Positions 8,258 to 16,444 of a DNA stretch of 64,000 bases are shown here, piece after piece (within the stretch, counting starts at the first letter, position 1; each line of letters opens with the position of its first letter). The translations under genes were made by a program, and so were the position numbers. Under the pieces are notes generated by a model that saw nothing but the letters and a program-made list of their open reading frames with translations, had not been told where the DNA came from and did not search any database. Origin of the DNA: CAYXDO01 sp964463485 (lineage in GTDB: Bacteria; Myxococcota; Kuafuiibacteriia; Kuafuiibacteriales; Kuafuiibacteriaceae); assembly GCA_964463485.1 (NCBI GenBank), contig CAYXDO010000022.1, positions 29,551 to 93,550 of the forward strand. The letters run 5' to 3'.

Positions 8258-8685
8258 AGGCTCGCCTCGACACCCTCGAGGCGGCCGGGCCCTGGCTGAT
8301 CGCGCTCTCCGCGATCGGTTTCTTGGTCACCGTCACCGGCTACTTGCTGTACGCGTACCCCGAGACGCTCGGCCCATGGCACTCCGGCCTGAGCAACACT
8401 CACGGCATACTCGGAGATCTTTGCGCGGCGGTGGCCCTGGGTTACGTCGTCGTGCATCTCCTTCGGGTCTGGAGGATGAAGAGACTCACAGCCTCGAGGT
8501 GGACCGGCTTCGCTACGGTCTCTCTCTTTGGGCTCGCAGCCGGCACCGGAGTCGCGGGTCAGTGGGAACCCATGATCGAAGGCTCGGCGCTCTACCTCGC
8601 TCACTCGGCGGTCTCGGTGTTGCTCGTACTGATCGCTTGCGTTCACGGCGCCTGGGGATTCCGCCGCCGACTCTTGGGAAGGTGA
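8254..8685 (+). CDS. Cytochrome b-like membrane protein
   Basis: 143 residues from the ATG that overlaps the previous stop (ATGA); the open frame reaches further upstream but lies within the previous gene. Four helices carry histidines at suitable places: WHSGLSNTHG, VVVHLLRVWR, YLAHSAVSVL and CVHGAWGF. This is a pattern for a bis-His haem b membrane cytochrome. It may work as a ferric reductase or in haem processing together with the HmuR/HmuY pair. The reaction is inferred, not shown. Confidence 0.65.
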   Translation: MKARLDTLEAAGPWLIALSAIGFLVTVTGYLLYAYPETLGPWHSGLSNTHGILGDLCAAVALGYVVVHLLRVWRMKRLTASRWTGFATVSLFGLAAGTGVAGQWEPMIEGSALYLAHSAVSVLLVLIACVHGAWGFRRRLLGR

Positions 8686-8816
8686 GTCAGGTATCGGGTT
8701 GTCACAGTCGCCTTTTCAGGCAAGACCGGCCGTGCGAAGGGGTCTTCCGGTCGAGACTTGCTCGCTCGGCCTGGTTTCGGTTGTCCGAAGAGGCGGCCGC
8801 GACTAGGGTCGTGACG

Positions 8817-9872
8817 GTGACGAACTTGGACACAATCGCGTGCTCCGGATCCAAAGTCTGCCCCATCAGCTCGACGCCCTGCCCGGGTCCCTGCATCTAC
8901 GCCGACGTGATGGCGAGTCTGAGTTTGGGAGTGGTCGTCTTCGATTTGACGGCTAAGTCCGTACACTTCTGCAACCGATGGATGGGTGAGTTTCTCGGCC
9001 GCGTCGGAATCGAGGTCTCGTTCGTGAGCTTGTCCCGCCTGCTGCTCGACCAGGGCGACGCGCCGATTCGCCTGGGCGCGCACTTCCTCGGCATAAGCGC
9101 CTTCGAGGCTCGAGGCTTTGCGTGGGTGTTCGTTCGCGACGTCACCGAGCGAACCAGGCTCGAGGCGGTCGCCGAAGCCGTGGAGACCACCAACAACATC
9201 GGCTACATCTTCTCCGCGGTCCGCCACGAGCTCGGCAACCCGATCAACTCGATAAAGGTCGCGCTCGGCGTCCTCGACGCGAACGTGAATGACTTTTCTC
9301 GCGACGCCATCGCTGAGTACGTCCAGCGGATGTCCACCGAGGTGGGCCGCATCGAGCACCTCCTGCGATCGTTACGCAGCTTCTCCGCGTTCGAACGCCC
9401 GGAAGTGGCGCCGGTTCATCTGCCGCAGTTTCTTGCCGGATTCCTTGGACTCGTGGGTCCGGAGCTCTCCAAGCGCGGCATCGAGGTCGTCTCCGAGCTG
9501 CGTCCCGAGGTCGTCGCTACGTGCGATTCGCGCGCCTTGCACCACGTCCTGTTGAACCTCGTGACGAACGCTTCCGACGCGCTGGCGGCGCAGAACAAAC
9601 CCAGGCTCGCCATCCGTTGCGACCAGGCCGGCGCCCTCGCCTTCATCCACGTCGAGGACAACGGCGTCGGGATTAGCGCCGAGCGCCAAGCCCACCTGTT
9701 CAAGCCATTCAATACGACCAAACCCAAGGGCACTGGTCTCGGCCTGGCCATCGCGCGCAAGCTGCTCGCCTCCATGGACTCCACGATCGACATCGACAGC
9801 GCAGAGGGCAGAGGCACGCGCGTCCAACTCACTCTGCCTCGGCCCCGAATGACTCGGCTGGCGCTCGCCTGA
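8817..9872 (+). CDS. Sensor histidine kinase with Cys-rich N-terminus
   Basis: About 351 residues. A GTG start at 8817 has AGGG eight bases upstream; GTG 8811 is possible. The N-terminus holds four closely placed cysteines (CSGSKVCPISSTPCPGPC), then a PAS-like region, a HisKA helix with SAVRHELGNPINS (phospho-acceptor His about 137), and a HATPase domain with N box (HHVLLNLVTNASDAL), VEDNGVGI and GTGLGLAIARK. No transmembrane helix is seen, so it is probably cytoplasmic. It lies between the haem-uptake genes and an NtrC-type regulator 8 bases downstream, so it likely controls them. The cysteines suggest a redox, iron or haem input. Confidence 0.85.
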   Translation: MTNLDTIACSGSKVCPISSTPCPGPCIYADVMASLSLGVVVFDLTAKSVHFCNRWMGEFLGRVGIEVSFVSLSRLLLDQGDAPIRLGAHFLGISAFEARGFAWVFVRDVTERTRLEAVAEAVETTNNIGYIFSAVRHELGNPINSIKVALGVLDANVNDFSRDAIAEYVQRMSTEVGRIEHLLRSLRSFSAFERPEVAPVHLPQFLAGFLGLVGPELSKRGIEVVSELRPEVVATCDSRALHHVLLNLVTNASDALAAQNKPRLAIRCDQAGALAFIHVEDNGVGISAERQAHLFKPFNTTKPKGTGLGLAIARKLLASMDSTIDIDSAEGRGTRVQLTLPRPRMTRLALA

Positions 9873-9880
9873 GTGTCGAG

Positions 9881-11308
9881 GTGACCAAAGCAACCCCCAC
9901 GCGGCGCGCGCGCGCCGTGCTGATCGTGGACGACGACGAGCTGCTGCGAAAAGCGCTTGGAGACGCGCTCGCTTCGCGGGGGTTCCTGCCGCTCTCTGCG
10001 CCGACCCTCGCCGAGGGCTGGAGTCTCTTCACCGAGAATGACGTCGAGATCGTCGCGCTCGACGAGCAGCTCCCGGACGGGCGTGGAAACACGTTCTGCG
10101 CGCGATTTTTGGCCCTGCGCCCCACCACGAAGATCGTGTTCATGACCGCCTTTCCGGAATTCGACCATGCCGTAAAGGCGATTCGCTCCGGCGCGTTCGA
10201 CTATCTCTCGAAGCCCTTCGAGCTCGAGGCCCTCTTCATCGCTCTGGAGCGTTGCGAGAAGGTTCTAGACCTCGAGCAGATCGGTCGACGCGAGGTCTAC
10301 CAGCAGGACCGAAACGCGCGCTCGATTCAGCTCGTAGGAGACTCCTCCGCTTTCAGAGAGGTCCGGCGTTTGGTCGAGCTCGCCGCGACGTCCTCGGCCC
10401 CTGTACTCATCACGGGCGAGACCGGCACGGGAAAGAGCCTCATCGCAAAGGCCGTCCACTTCCTTGGCCATCGGCGCGATCACGGGTTCGTGCTCCTCTC
10501 GTGCGCCGCGCTGCCGGACTCGTTGCTGGAGGCCGAGCTCTTCGGCTGGGAGCGCGGCGCGTTCACCAGCGCCGTCGCGACCCATGAAGGCGCCTTCGAA
10601 CAGGCCGATCGCGGCACCCTGTTCCTGGACGAAGTCGGAGAGCTACCCGTCCACCTCCAGCCCAAGCTACTCAACGCCCTCGAAGACCACTCCGTTCGAA
10701 GGCTTGGCGGCCGCGTCTTACGGGGAGTGGACGCGCGAATCATCGCCGCCACCAACGCACGGATCGAACGACTCATCGACGAGAAGCAATTCAGAGCCGA
10801 TCTCTACTATCGGCTCGCGGTCGTGCCCATCCACGTGCCACCCCTTCGGGAGCGCCCGGAGGACCTCCCCGCCCTCGTAGAGAAGCTCCTCGGAGGGATT
10901 GCAACTCGCGACGCCAGGCCATTGGTCGACGGGATTCACTCCCGCCAGGCAACGACGGTTCGCGCTCGGGATCCGCTGACACTCGCCACCGGAGAGATCG
11001 AGCGTCTCACGGCCTACGGCTGGCCTGGAAACGTTCGGGAGCTGCGAAACGTGCTGGAGCGCGCCGCTCTGCTCCAAGGCCCCGAGCTACGGCCATCCAC
11101 GCTGCTCCAGGCACGCTCGGCGACCTCCGAGCCTCCTGAGTCGCCCACACTCACTCTGGCCGAAGTGGAGCAGCGCCACATCCAAGCGAGCCTACGGGCC
11201 AACGCAGGCAATCTCACGAGGACGGCCGAGAGCCTCGGAATCTCCCTCTCGACTCTGAAGCGTCGAGTACAAACGGACAGTCTACGAAAACCCAAACTGC
11301 TGGTCTGA
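9881..11308 (+). CDS. NtrC-family sigma-54 response regulator
   Basis: 475 residues from a GTG start. It has a receiver domain (VDDD near residue 17, phospho-Asp about 61, Lys in YLSKPF), an AAA+ domain with Walker A GETGTGKS and Walker B GTLFLDEVGE, and a C-terminal Fis-type helix-turn-helix (NLTRTAESLGISLSTLKRRV). The sigma-54 contact loop reads GAFTSA instead of the usual GAFTGA. It is the cognate partner of the kinase just upstream by position. The expected action is ATP-driven opening of sigma-54 promoters; a matching promoter lies about 90 bases past its stop. Confidence 0.9.
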   Translation: MTKATPTRRARAVLIVDDDELLRKALGDALASRGFLPLSAPTLAEGWSLFTENDVEIVALDEQLPDGRGNTFCARFLALRPTTKIVFMTAFPEFDHAVKAIRSGAFDYLSKPFELEALFIALERCEKVLDLEQIGRREVYQQDRNARSIQLVGDSSAFREVRRLVELAATSSAPVLITGETGTGKSLIAKAVHFLGHRRDHGFVLLSCAALPDSLLEAELFGWERGAFTSAVATHEGAFEQADRGTLFLDEVGELPVHLQPKLLNALEDHSVRRLGGRVLRGVDARIIAATNARIERLIDEKQFRADLYYRLAVVPIHVPPLRERPEDLPALVEKLLGGIATRDARPLVDGIHSRQATTVRARDPLTLATGEIERLTAYGWPGNVRELRNVLERAALLQGPELRPSTLLQARSATSEPPESPTLTLAEVEQRHIQASLRANAGNLTRTAESLGISLSTLKRRVQTDSLRKPKLLV

Positions 11309-11320
11309 CCACTTCAATCT

Positions 11321-11353
11321 GACCGGGTCAGTCTGACCCGGTCCCTCCTTTTT
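11321..11353 (+). terminator. Rho-independent terminator
   Basis: GACCGGGTC-AGTCT-GACCCGGTC forms a perfect 9-bp GC-rich stem (11321-11343), followed by CCTCC and TTTTT (11349-11353). It lies 12 bases after the NtrC-type gene and would end the haem-uptake/regulator transcript before the sigma-54 promoter. Confidence 0.7.
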
Positions 11354-11399
11354 GAACCGATCCGGTCACCAGAAATCCCAATTCCAACTCGACCGCCCT

Positions 11400-11415
11400 T
11401 GGCCCGGCCCTTGCT
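11400..11415 (+). promoter_or_regulatory. Sigma-54 promoter (-24/-12)
   Basis: TGGCCCGGCCCTTGCT matches the consensus TGGCACGNNNNTTGCW with correct spacing of the GG and GC doublets. The predicted start is about 12 bases after the GC, near 11426, only some five bases before the ATG at 11431. It lies directly after an NtrC-type activator gene, which supports function. Confidence 0.7.
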
Positions 11416-11430
11416 CGAGGACCGTCAGTC

Positions 11431-12696
11431 ATGACGCCCGGGGTTCAGGCCGTTCTGGTCGTCGACGACGAAGAGCCTTTCCTTCAGACCGTTCGCGACG
11501 GGTTGAAGCCCCTGACCTCGATCGAGATCCTCACTGCCAAAAGTGGGCACGAAGCCCAATCCATACTCTTCGAGCGCAGAATCGATCTCGTCGTCACCGA
11601 CTTGAAAATGGCCGACGGTGATGGCTTCGAGCTCCTCGCCGCCATGAGTCGAAACCACCCGGACGTCGCCGTGCTCGTCATGACCGCGTTCGCGACCCCG
11701 GAGATCGAGACACGCCTCCGCTCGCTCGGCGTGGGTGAGTACCTCGAGAAGCCTCTCGAGTTTCACGCGCTCGCCAGCCGAATCCAGAAGACCCTCAGAG
11801 ACAGCGCGAGCGGTGCGATCAAGGGCATCACGCTCCCAAGCTTCCTCCAGATCGTTCAGCTCGACCGCAAATCGTGCCGCCTTCGAGTCCTGTCCAACGA
11901 CCAGGAGGGAACGCTTCGCTTCGAGAGAGGTGAGCTCATCGACGCGCTCACGGGACAGCTCAAAGCCGAGGAAGCGGCCCTCGAAATTCTGAGTTGGGAC
12001 GACGCTCGCATCGAGATTCTCCCACACAAGCGCGGAGGCACGCCCACCGTCCAGGTCGGGCTCACCGCGCTCTTGATGGAGGCGATCCGCCAAAAAGACG
12101 AGCGACAACGAACCTTGGGCTCCGAACCTAACGGCTCCGAGTCCGGCATCGAGAATCAGAACGAAGACATCGAACCTGCCGCCGAGGCTGAGTCCGCGGT
12201 GGAGGAGCGAAACGACCCATCGCCGGTCGAAGGCTCGAGCGAAATCCAGCACGTGGAACGAGACCTCGCAGCGCGACGACGGCGACGAGACAAGGAGACA
12301 ATGGCCATGGCAGCAAAGGACAAACTTCAAGAGCTCGCGAACCTCGACGGCTTTCAGGGCGCCGGCGTATTCACACCCCAGGGGGAGGACCTAGCGATTC
12401 TTCCAGGCACCGTCCAGAATATCCGAGAGGTGGGCGTGCTCGCCAACAACGTACTCATGAACGCCCAGAAAGCGTCCCTCGAGATGGGTGCCGGCCGCGG
12501 CCAGGTCGTCCACATCGAAGGCGAGAAGGCACACATCCTCGTGCGCTGCATGAACGAGGGGACGGATCCGCTGAAGTCACAGCCCGGTCGCGCCCACATT
12601 CACACGGTGCTGGTGCTCAAGCCGGATTCGTCGATCGGAATGGCCAAACTCCGCCTCTCCGGCGTGGTGGAGAAACTGGCGGAAGACTTTCGCTAA
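11431..12696 (+). CDS. REC-PATAN (DUF4388) protein with roadblock-like C-terminus
   Basis: 421 residues. Residues 1-125 form a receiver domain (VVDDEE, phospho-Asp about 57 in VVTDLKM, Lys in YLEKPL). Residues about 130-215 match the PATAN/DUF4388 pattern (LPSFLQIVQLDRKSCRLRV.., GTLRFERGELIDALTG). An acidic linker follows, then about 120 residues starting MAMAAKDKLQELANLDGFQG with a roadblock/LC7-like outline. PATAN and roadblock modules in Myxococcota are linked to small GTPase and gliding signalling. An internal ATG could give the roadblock part as a separate product. The sigma-54 promoter at 11400 makes it a likely target of the upstream two-component system. Confidence 0.8.
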   Translation: MTPGVQAVLVVDDEEPFLQTVRDGLKPLTSIEILTAKSGHEAQSILFERRIDLVVTDLKMADGDGFELLAAMSRNHPDVAVLVMTAFATPEIETRLRSLGVGEYLEKPLEFHALASRIQKTLRDSASGAIKGITLPSFLQIVQLDRKSCRLRVLSNDQEGTLRFERGELIDALTGQLKAEEAALEILSWDDARIEILPHKRGGTPTVQVGLTALLMEAIRQKDERQRTLGSEPNGSESGIENQNEDIEPAAEAESAVEERNDPSPVEGSSEIQHVERDLAARRRRRDKETMAMAAKDKLQELANLDGFQGAGVFTPQGEDLAILPGTVQNIREVGVLANNVLMNAQKASLEMGAGRGQVVHIEGEKAHILVRCMNEGTDPLKSQPGRAHIHTVLVLKPDSSIGMAKLRLSGVVEKLAEDFR

Positions 12697-12866
12697 CCCA
12701 AGAAAACCGAGAAAACGACGACCACCGGCGGCCACGAATCGACCGAGAATGCGGATCAACCTCGTGGGCCACACATCCCGCGAACCCACCACGTTGTCGC
12801 AGTCGCCGTCCCCGAAGTTCTAACCCGCCTGTAACGCCTGGCCGAAAACGCGGTATCCTCTCGAAA

Positions 12867-14255
12867 GTGAGGTCCCTGACGCTCGCGTTGCTCTTCGCTG
12901 CATGCACGCCGGAGCACGTCGCGTTCATCGAGCTCCCTCAACTTGGCCGAGAGACGGTCGTCGTGGGCGTCGGAGTCGAGTGTGATTCGTCGCTGCAGTT
13001 CGCCATCTACGCGCGCCAAGAGTTCGAGGCCGGTGCGCTTCGTCGCGAAGCTTGCGACGCCACGACCGTCTCGGTGCTCGAGTGGGAGAAGTCGCTCCAC
13101 GCAGACGGGCTCGATTTCGGCCCCGTCCAGCACGTCTCCGGGAGCGCCTGCGGAGTCAGGCCGCTCCCTCTCGCGACGAGGGTTCACGTGGCCTCGGTGC
13201 AGGGAGAAACGGCCACGTCCTTCGCTGTTTGGCCAACCGATGCGGCGCTCCCAGGCGCACTCGCCACCTTCAGCTACGTCGGCGCGTGTGCCTGCCCGCC
13301 CCTCGAAATCACCCGGTACGTGTCCGTACCCGGAGCCCTTCGTTATGCCATCGAAGTCGGGCCCGACGGCCGCTTCCTCGTCTTCGCGACCGGTCTATCA
13401 ACTCGTAAGTTGGCGATCTACGCCACGGACCTGATTTCCGTCGAGCACCTAGAGACGGCCACGGTCGCGACCGGACCCGTCGGCTCCCCCGGCGTACACG
13501 ACGTCGCTCCGGGCCCCAACGGCCGATTTTATCTCGTGGGTGATTTCGGGGAAATTTACGAGTACGCTTTCGGCGGAGGCGTTCGCAAACTCACCGCGCT
13601 TCCGACCGGCAAGGAAATCGCACGCATCGCCGCGCGCACCGAAGGGCCGGAGCTCGAGATCCTCGCAGTCACCCGGGAGGCCGAGCTGTGGATGTACGAG
13701 GGTGGCTCGGGTTGGACGCGATTGGCGTACGCCCCGAAAATCGAGGAGACGACACAACGTGCAAACGTCACCCTGGCTCCTGACCGTCGAGCCATCGTGG
13801 TCCCCGAAAACGTCTCCGAGCTCCTCTACGTCCATGGGCGAGACGTGAGCCCAGAGACATGGGTGCGGGTGGGTTCGGTCCAGGCAACGGCGTCCGTCCC
13901 CGGGATGGGTATCGTCGGAGCTACGCGACTCAACCAAGTCTTTCGACTCGACGCCGCCCGGCCAGCGTTCGTGGACGAGGTCCTCTCGCCCTCTGGGCAG
14001 GCCATGGATCCCACCTCGGGCTGGTTCCAGCAAATCCGGCCCGTCCGTGGAGGCTTCCTCGCGACCCTCGACGGGCCGAACTCGCTGCTGCGCTTCCATG
14101 AGAGTTGGGGCTACTGCCCACTCCGACTCTTCGATCGAGAGGACGTCCGCCTCGAGCGTTTCGCAGCCAGTGATCGCTCCATCTTGCTCGGCGGCACCGC
14201 TCGCGACCCTACTCAGGAGCTGATTTCGCTTCCGATCTTGGATCTTCGTGAGTGA
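12867..14255 (+). CDS. Putative lipoprotein, beta-propeller-like
   Basis: 462 residues from a GTG start. A short signal peptide (MRSLTLALLFAAC) ends in a lipobox. The rest is rich in repeated short beta-strand units of the type NGRFYLVGDFGEIYEY and PELEILAVTREAELWMYEGG, suggesting a propeller. The protein at 31902-33260 has a similar size and layout, including a late Cys, so the two may be paralogues. No enzyme motif was seen. Probably a surface or periplasmic lipoprotein of unknown role. Confidence 0.6.
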   Translation: MRSLTLALLFAACTPEHVAFIELPQLGRETVVVGVGVECDSSLQFAIYARQEFEAGALRREACDATTVSVLEWEKSLHADGLDFGPVQHVSGSACGVRPLPLATRVHVASVQGETATSFAVWPTDAALPGALATFSYVGACACPPLEITRYVSVPGALRYAIEVGPDGRFLVFATGLSTRKLAIYATDLISVEHLETATVATGPVGSPGVHDVAPGPNGRFYLVGDFGEIYEYAFGGGVRKLTALPTGKEIARIAARTEGPELEILAVTREAELWMYEGGSGWTRLAYAPKIEETTQRANVTLAPDRRAIVVPENVSELLYVHGRDVSPETWVRVGSVQATASVPGMGIVGATRLNQVFRLDAARPAFVDEVLSPSGQAMDPTSGWFQQIRPVRGGFLATLDGPNSLLRFHESWGYCPLRLFDREDVRLERFAASDRSILLGGTARDPTQELISLPILDLRE

Positions 14256-14268
14256 GTTGCAGCAACTC

Positions 14269-14287
14269 GCCCGAGCCTCGGGCTTCT
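14269..14287 (+). terminator. Weak terminator-like hairpin
   Basis: GCCCGA-GCC-TCGGGC forms a 6-bp stem followed by TTCT, 14 bases after the lipoprotein stop. The T tract is poor, so it may only slow transcription. Confidence 0.3.
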
Positions 14288-14380
14288 GGACGTGACTGTC
14301 ATCGTGGGGCAGTGATATTCGGTTCAGAGGGGCGACGGGACCTCGCGACACCCAAAAGAGTACGCCAAAACCAGTCGTTT

Positions 14381-14423
14381 CGGGACCGGGACCCGGACCC
14401 GGACCGGGAACGGGAACGGGATC
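14381..14423. repeat. Intergenic hexamer repeat (GGGACC/GGGAAC)
   Basis: A run of units of the form CGGGACC, CGGACCC and GGGAAC between the propeller lipoprotein and subtilase genes. It is one of several GC-rich hexamer runs restricted to spacers in this window. Confidence 0.6.
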
Positions 14424-14511
14424 GCATCGGGTCGCGAACTCGTGGTGATCTCGAAACGTGTGGTAACCGCACACCTTTCTTTGCTCGGCGGGCCCAACCT
14501 GCTAGGGTCCG

Positions 14512-16425
14512 ATGGTGGCCAAGGTGTCGGCGAGTAGCTCGAGCACGCGCTCGCCACGATCGCCTACGCAGCCCGAAGCCAAACACGAAGCAGCGACCCC
14601 ACGCGGCCCGCCCCGAAGCAACCCGTCCCGATGCGAGGGCGATCTGCTCGAGCTCCCGCGGCGCAACGCGGATGACTCGGCCGCCAAAGACAGTGGGCTG
14701 CGCACGATTCTTCGCGGGGTCGCGTTGGGGGCGCCTATGGTCGCTGGCGCGCTTGGGGGCGTAGCGCACGCGGCTCCGGTCGCGAACGTCGCCGCCCCGA
14801 TCCCGACGGAGCCTGCGGACACCCAGCTCGCTCGAAGCCTCCTGTTTCAGGGCCCGCCTTCGAAGGTGGTCACCGCGCTCGAGCGCTTGGGCGCGGACGG
14901 CTGGGTCGACGGCGACGAGGCCGAGCAGATCATCCCGCTGCTCGACGCGATGCCGAACAAAGTGGATCGGGCCAGCGACGAGCTCCTGCGGTTCTTCATC
15001 TCGCAGCTCAACCACCAGGGGCAAGGTGGGTTCGCGATGGGAGATGGTCTGCGCGCAGCGATCGAGGGCAAGCTCCGGTCGATAGGGTATGAGTTGCCGC
15101 CTCGCGAAGAAGGAATCCCTCCGGTCTCGATGATCCCTGAACTCATCGAGCGGGCCTCGGGCCGCGCGGCACCTTCACCGACTCAACTCCGGAGCCTTTT
15201 TCGCGGAGCAGGCCTCGAGGATCGCTTCGAGAAGCATGTGCTTCCGCAGCTTTGGCGAATTCCTCGCACCGCGTCGGCCTCGGGGCGAGAGCTGGTTCGG
15301 ATTTACGGTGACCCCTCGACACCGATGTCTCCGGCGGTGGCCGAGCAAGTCGGGCAGCTCCTGCGACGAGCGGGCTATCCGGTCGAAGTTGGCAAAAGAC
15401 CTAGCCCTACGGAGGCTCGACGCGCGATCGAAGAAGCCATCCACGAGACAGATCCGGTGTTCGAGCGAATTTTGAGCCTCGCGGGTGGGCCGCGTTCAAA
15501 GACTCACATCGGAATCATCGACGGTGGATTCGAGGTCACTCACCGGGCGGTGAGCTCGAAGCTGGCGGTCAATCCGAAAGAGGTCCCTGGCAACGACCTT
15601 GACGACGACGAGAATGGGTTCGTCGACGACGTCTTTGGAGCGCGAACCGCGACCAGGTCGGGTGACTTGTGGACGGGCGGCGGGATGGGTCGTCACGGCA
15701 CCAACGTCCTCGGGATCGCGACCAAAGGCACCGACCGAATCGAAGCTTCGTTGGTCGCGGCGTCTGGGTCGAACGTCGTGGAGCAGGTCGACTACCTGAT
15801 TCATCGGGGCGCGAGAGTCATCAACGTGAGTCTAGAGTTCGTGAGGGCCGAGGACGCCGAGGCGCTTCGCGCGGCGATCGAAGCGAACCCCGGGACGCTC
15901 TTCGTACTCTCTGCAGGCAACGACGGGCAGGACTTGAGCCTACGCAAGCCGGAGCTCCTCGCGCCGTACGCTCCGGCGGCCAATTTGGTCGTCGTCACGG
16001 CGACCGACGCGGCTGGGCTTCCGATTCCTGGCACCAACCACGGTTCGCTGGTGAACCTCGCCGCGCGCTCCACGATACTGTCCGCCGATCATGGTGGTAG
16101 CTACTCGACGGGAACGATGACCTCCATGGCGACGCCGAACGTAACCAACGCGGCGGCGAAGTGCCTGGCGATCGACCCTGGGCTCTCTGCGGCCGATCTG
16201 AGTCGTCTCCTGACCGGCACCGCCACGACGAGTGAGCTTTGGAAGGACCGAGTGACTTCGGGAGGGGTGCTCGACGCGAAGCGAGCGATGGAGACCGCGG
16301 GGCTGACACGGTCGCTGCGGGCCGGCGCCTCCGAGGCCGAAGCCGTCAAGAGCTCGGGGCTCGACTCAGGGACGGCGACTGAGTTGCTGCCTCTTGCTCG
16401 CAGCTTGGTGAAGGCAGCGACCTGA
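14512..16425 (+). CDS. Subtilisin-like (S8) serine protease
   Basis: 637 residues. The catalytic triad is readable: Asp337 in IGIIDGGFEVTH, His395 in GRHGTNVLGIA and Ser538 in TMTSMATPNVTNAA, with the oxyanion Asn in LFVLSAGNDGQ. A calcium-type loop DLDDDENGFVDD lies before the His. The first 80 residues are polar and low-complexity, followed by a hydrophobic segment ending VAHAAPVA that may be an internal signal or anchor. A helical domain of about 200 residues with an EF-hand-like DGWVDGDEAE precedes the protease. It is probably exported; the substrate is unknown. Confidence 0.85.
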   Translation: MVAKVSASSSSTRSPRSPTQPEAKHEAATPRGPPRSNPSRCEGDLLELPRRNADDSAAKDSGLRTILRGVALGAPMVAGALGGVAHAAPVANVAAPIPTEPADTQLARSLLFQGPPSKVVTALERLGADGWVDGDEAEQIIPLLDAMPNKVDRASDELLRFFISQLNHQGQGGFAMGDGLRAAIEGKLRSIGYELPPREEGIPPVSMIPELIERASGRAAPSPTQLRSLFRGAGLEDRFEKHVLPQLWRIPRTASASGRELVRIYGDPSTPMSPAVAEQVGQLLRRAGYPVEVGKRPSPTEARRAIEEAIHETDPVFERILSLAGGPRSKTHIGIIDGGFEVTHRAVSSKLAVNPKEVPGNDLDDDENGFVDDVFGARTATRSGDLWTGGGMGRHGTNVLGIATKGTDRIEASLVAASGSNVVEQVDYLIHRGARVINVSLEFVRAEDAEALRAAIEANPGTLFVLSAGNDGQDLSLRKPELLAPYAPAANLVVVTATDAAGLPIPGTNHGSLVNLAARSTILSADHGGSYSTGTMTSMATPNVTNAAAKCLAIDPGLSAADLSRLLTGTATTSELWKDRVTSGGVLDAKRAMETAGLTRSLRAGASEAEAVKSSGLDSGTATELLPLARSLVKAAT

Positions 16426-16444
16426 AGTCGGCAGCCCTTCGGCT

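Noticed and set aside
12303..12696. Separate roadblock gene starting at the internal ATG
   Set aside because: The frame continues without break from the receiver and PATAN domains; a single fusion protein is simpler, though an internal start cannot be ruled out.
14381..14423. Possible CRISPR-like array from repeated GC-rich units
   Set aside because: Units are only six bases long and contiguous, with no spacers and no cas genes in the window.
13449..14474. 341-codon minus-strand frame
   Set aside because: Antisense to the propeller lipoprotein and the hexamer repeat (it reads as a PGPGPGP run); no domain.
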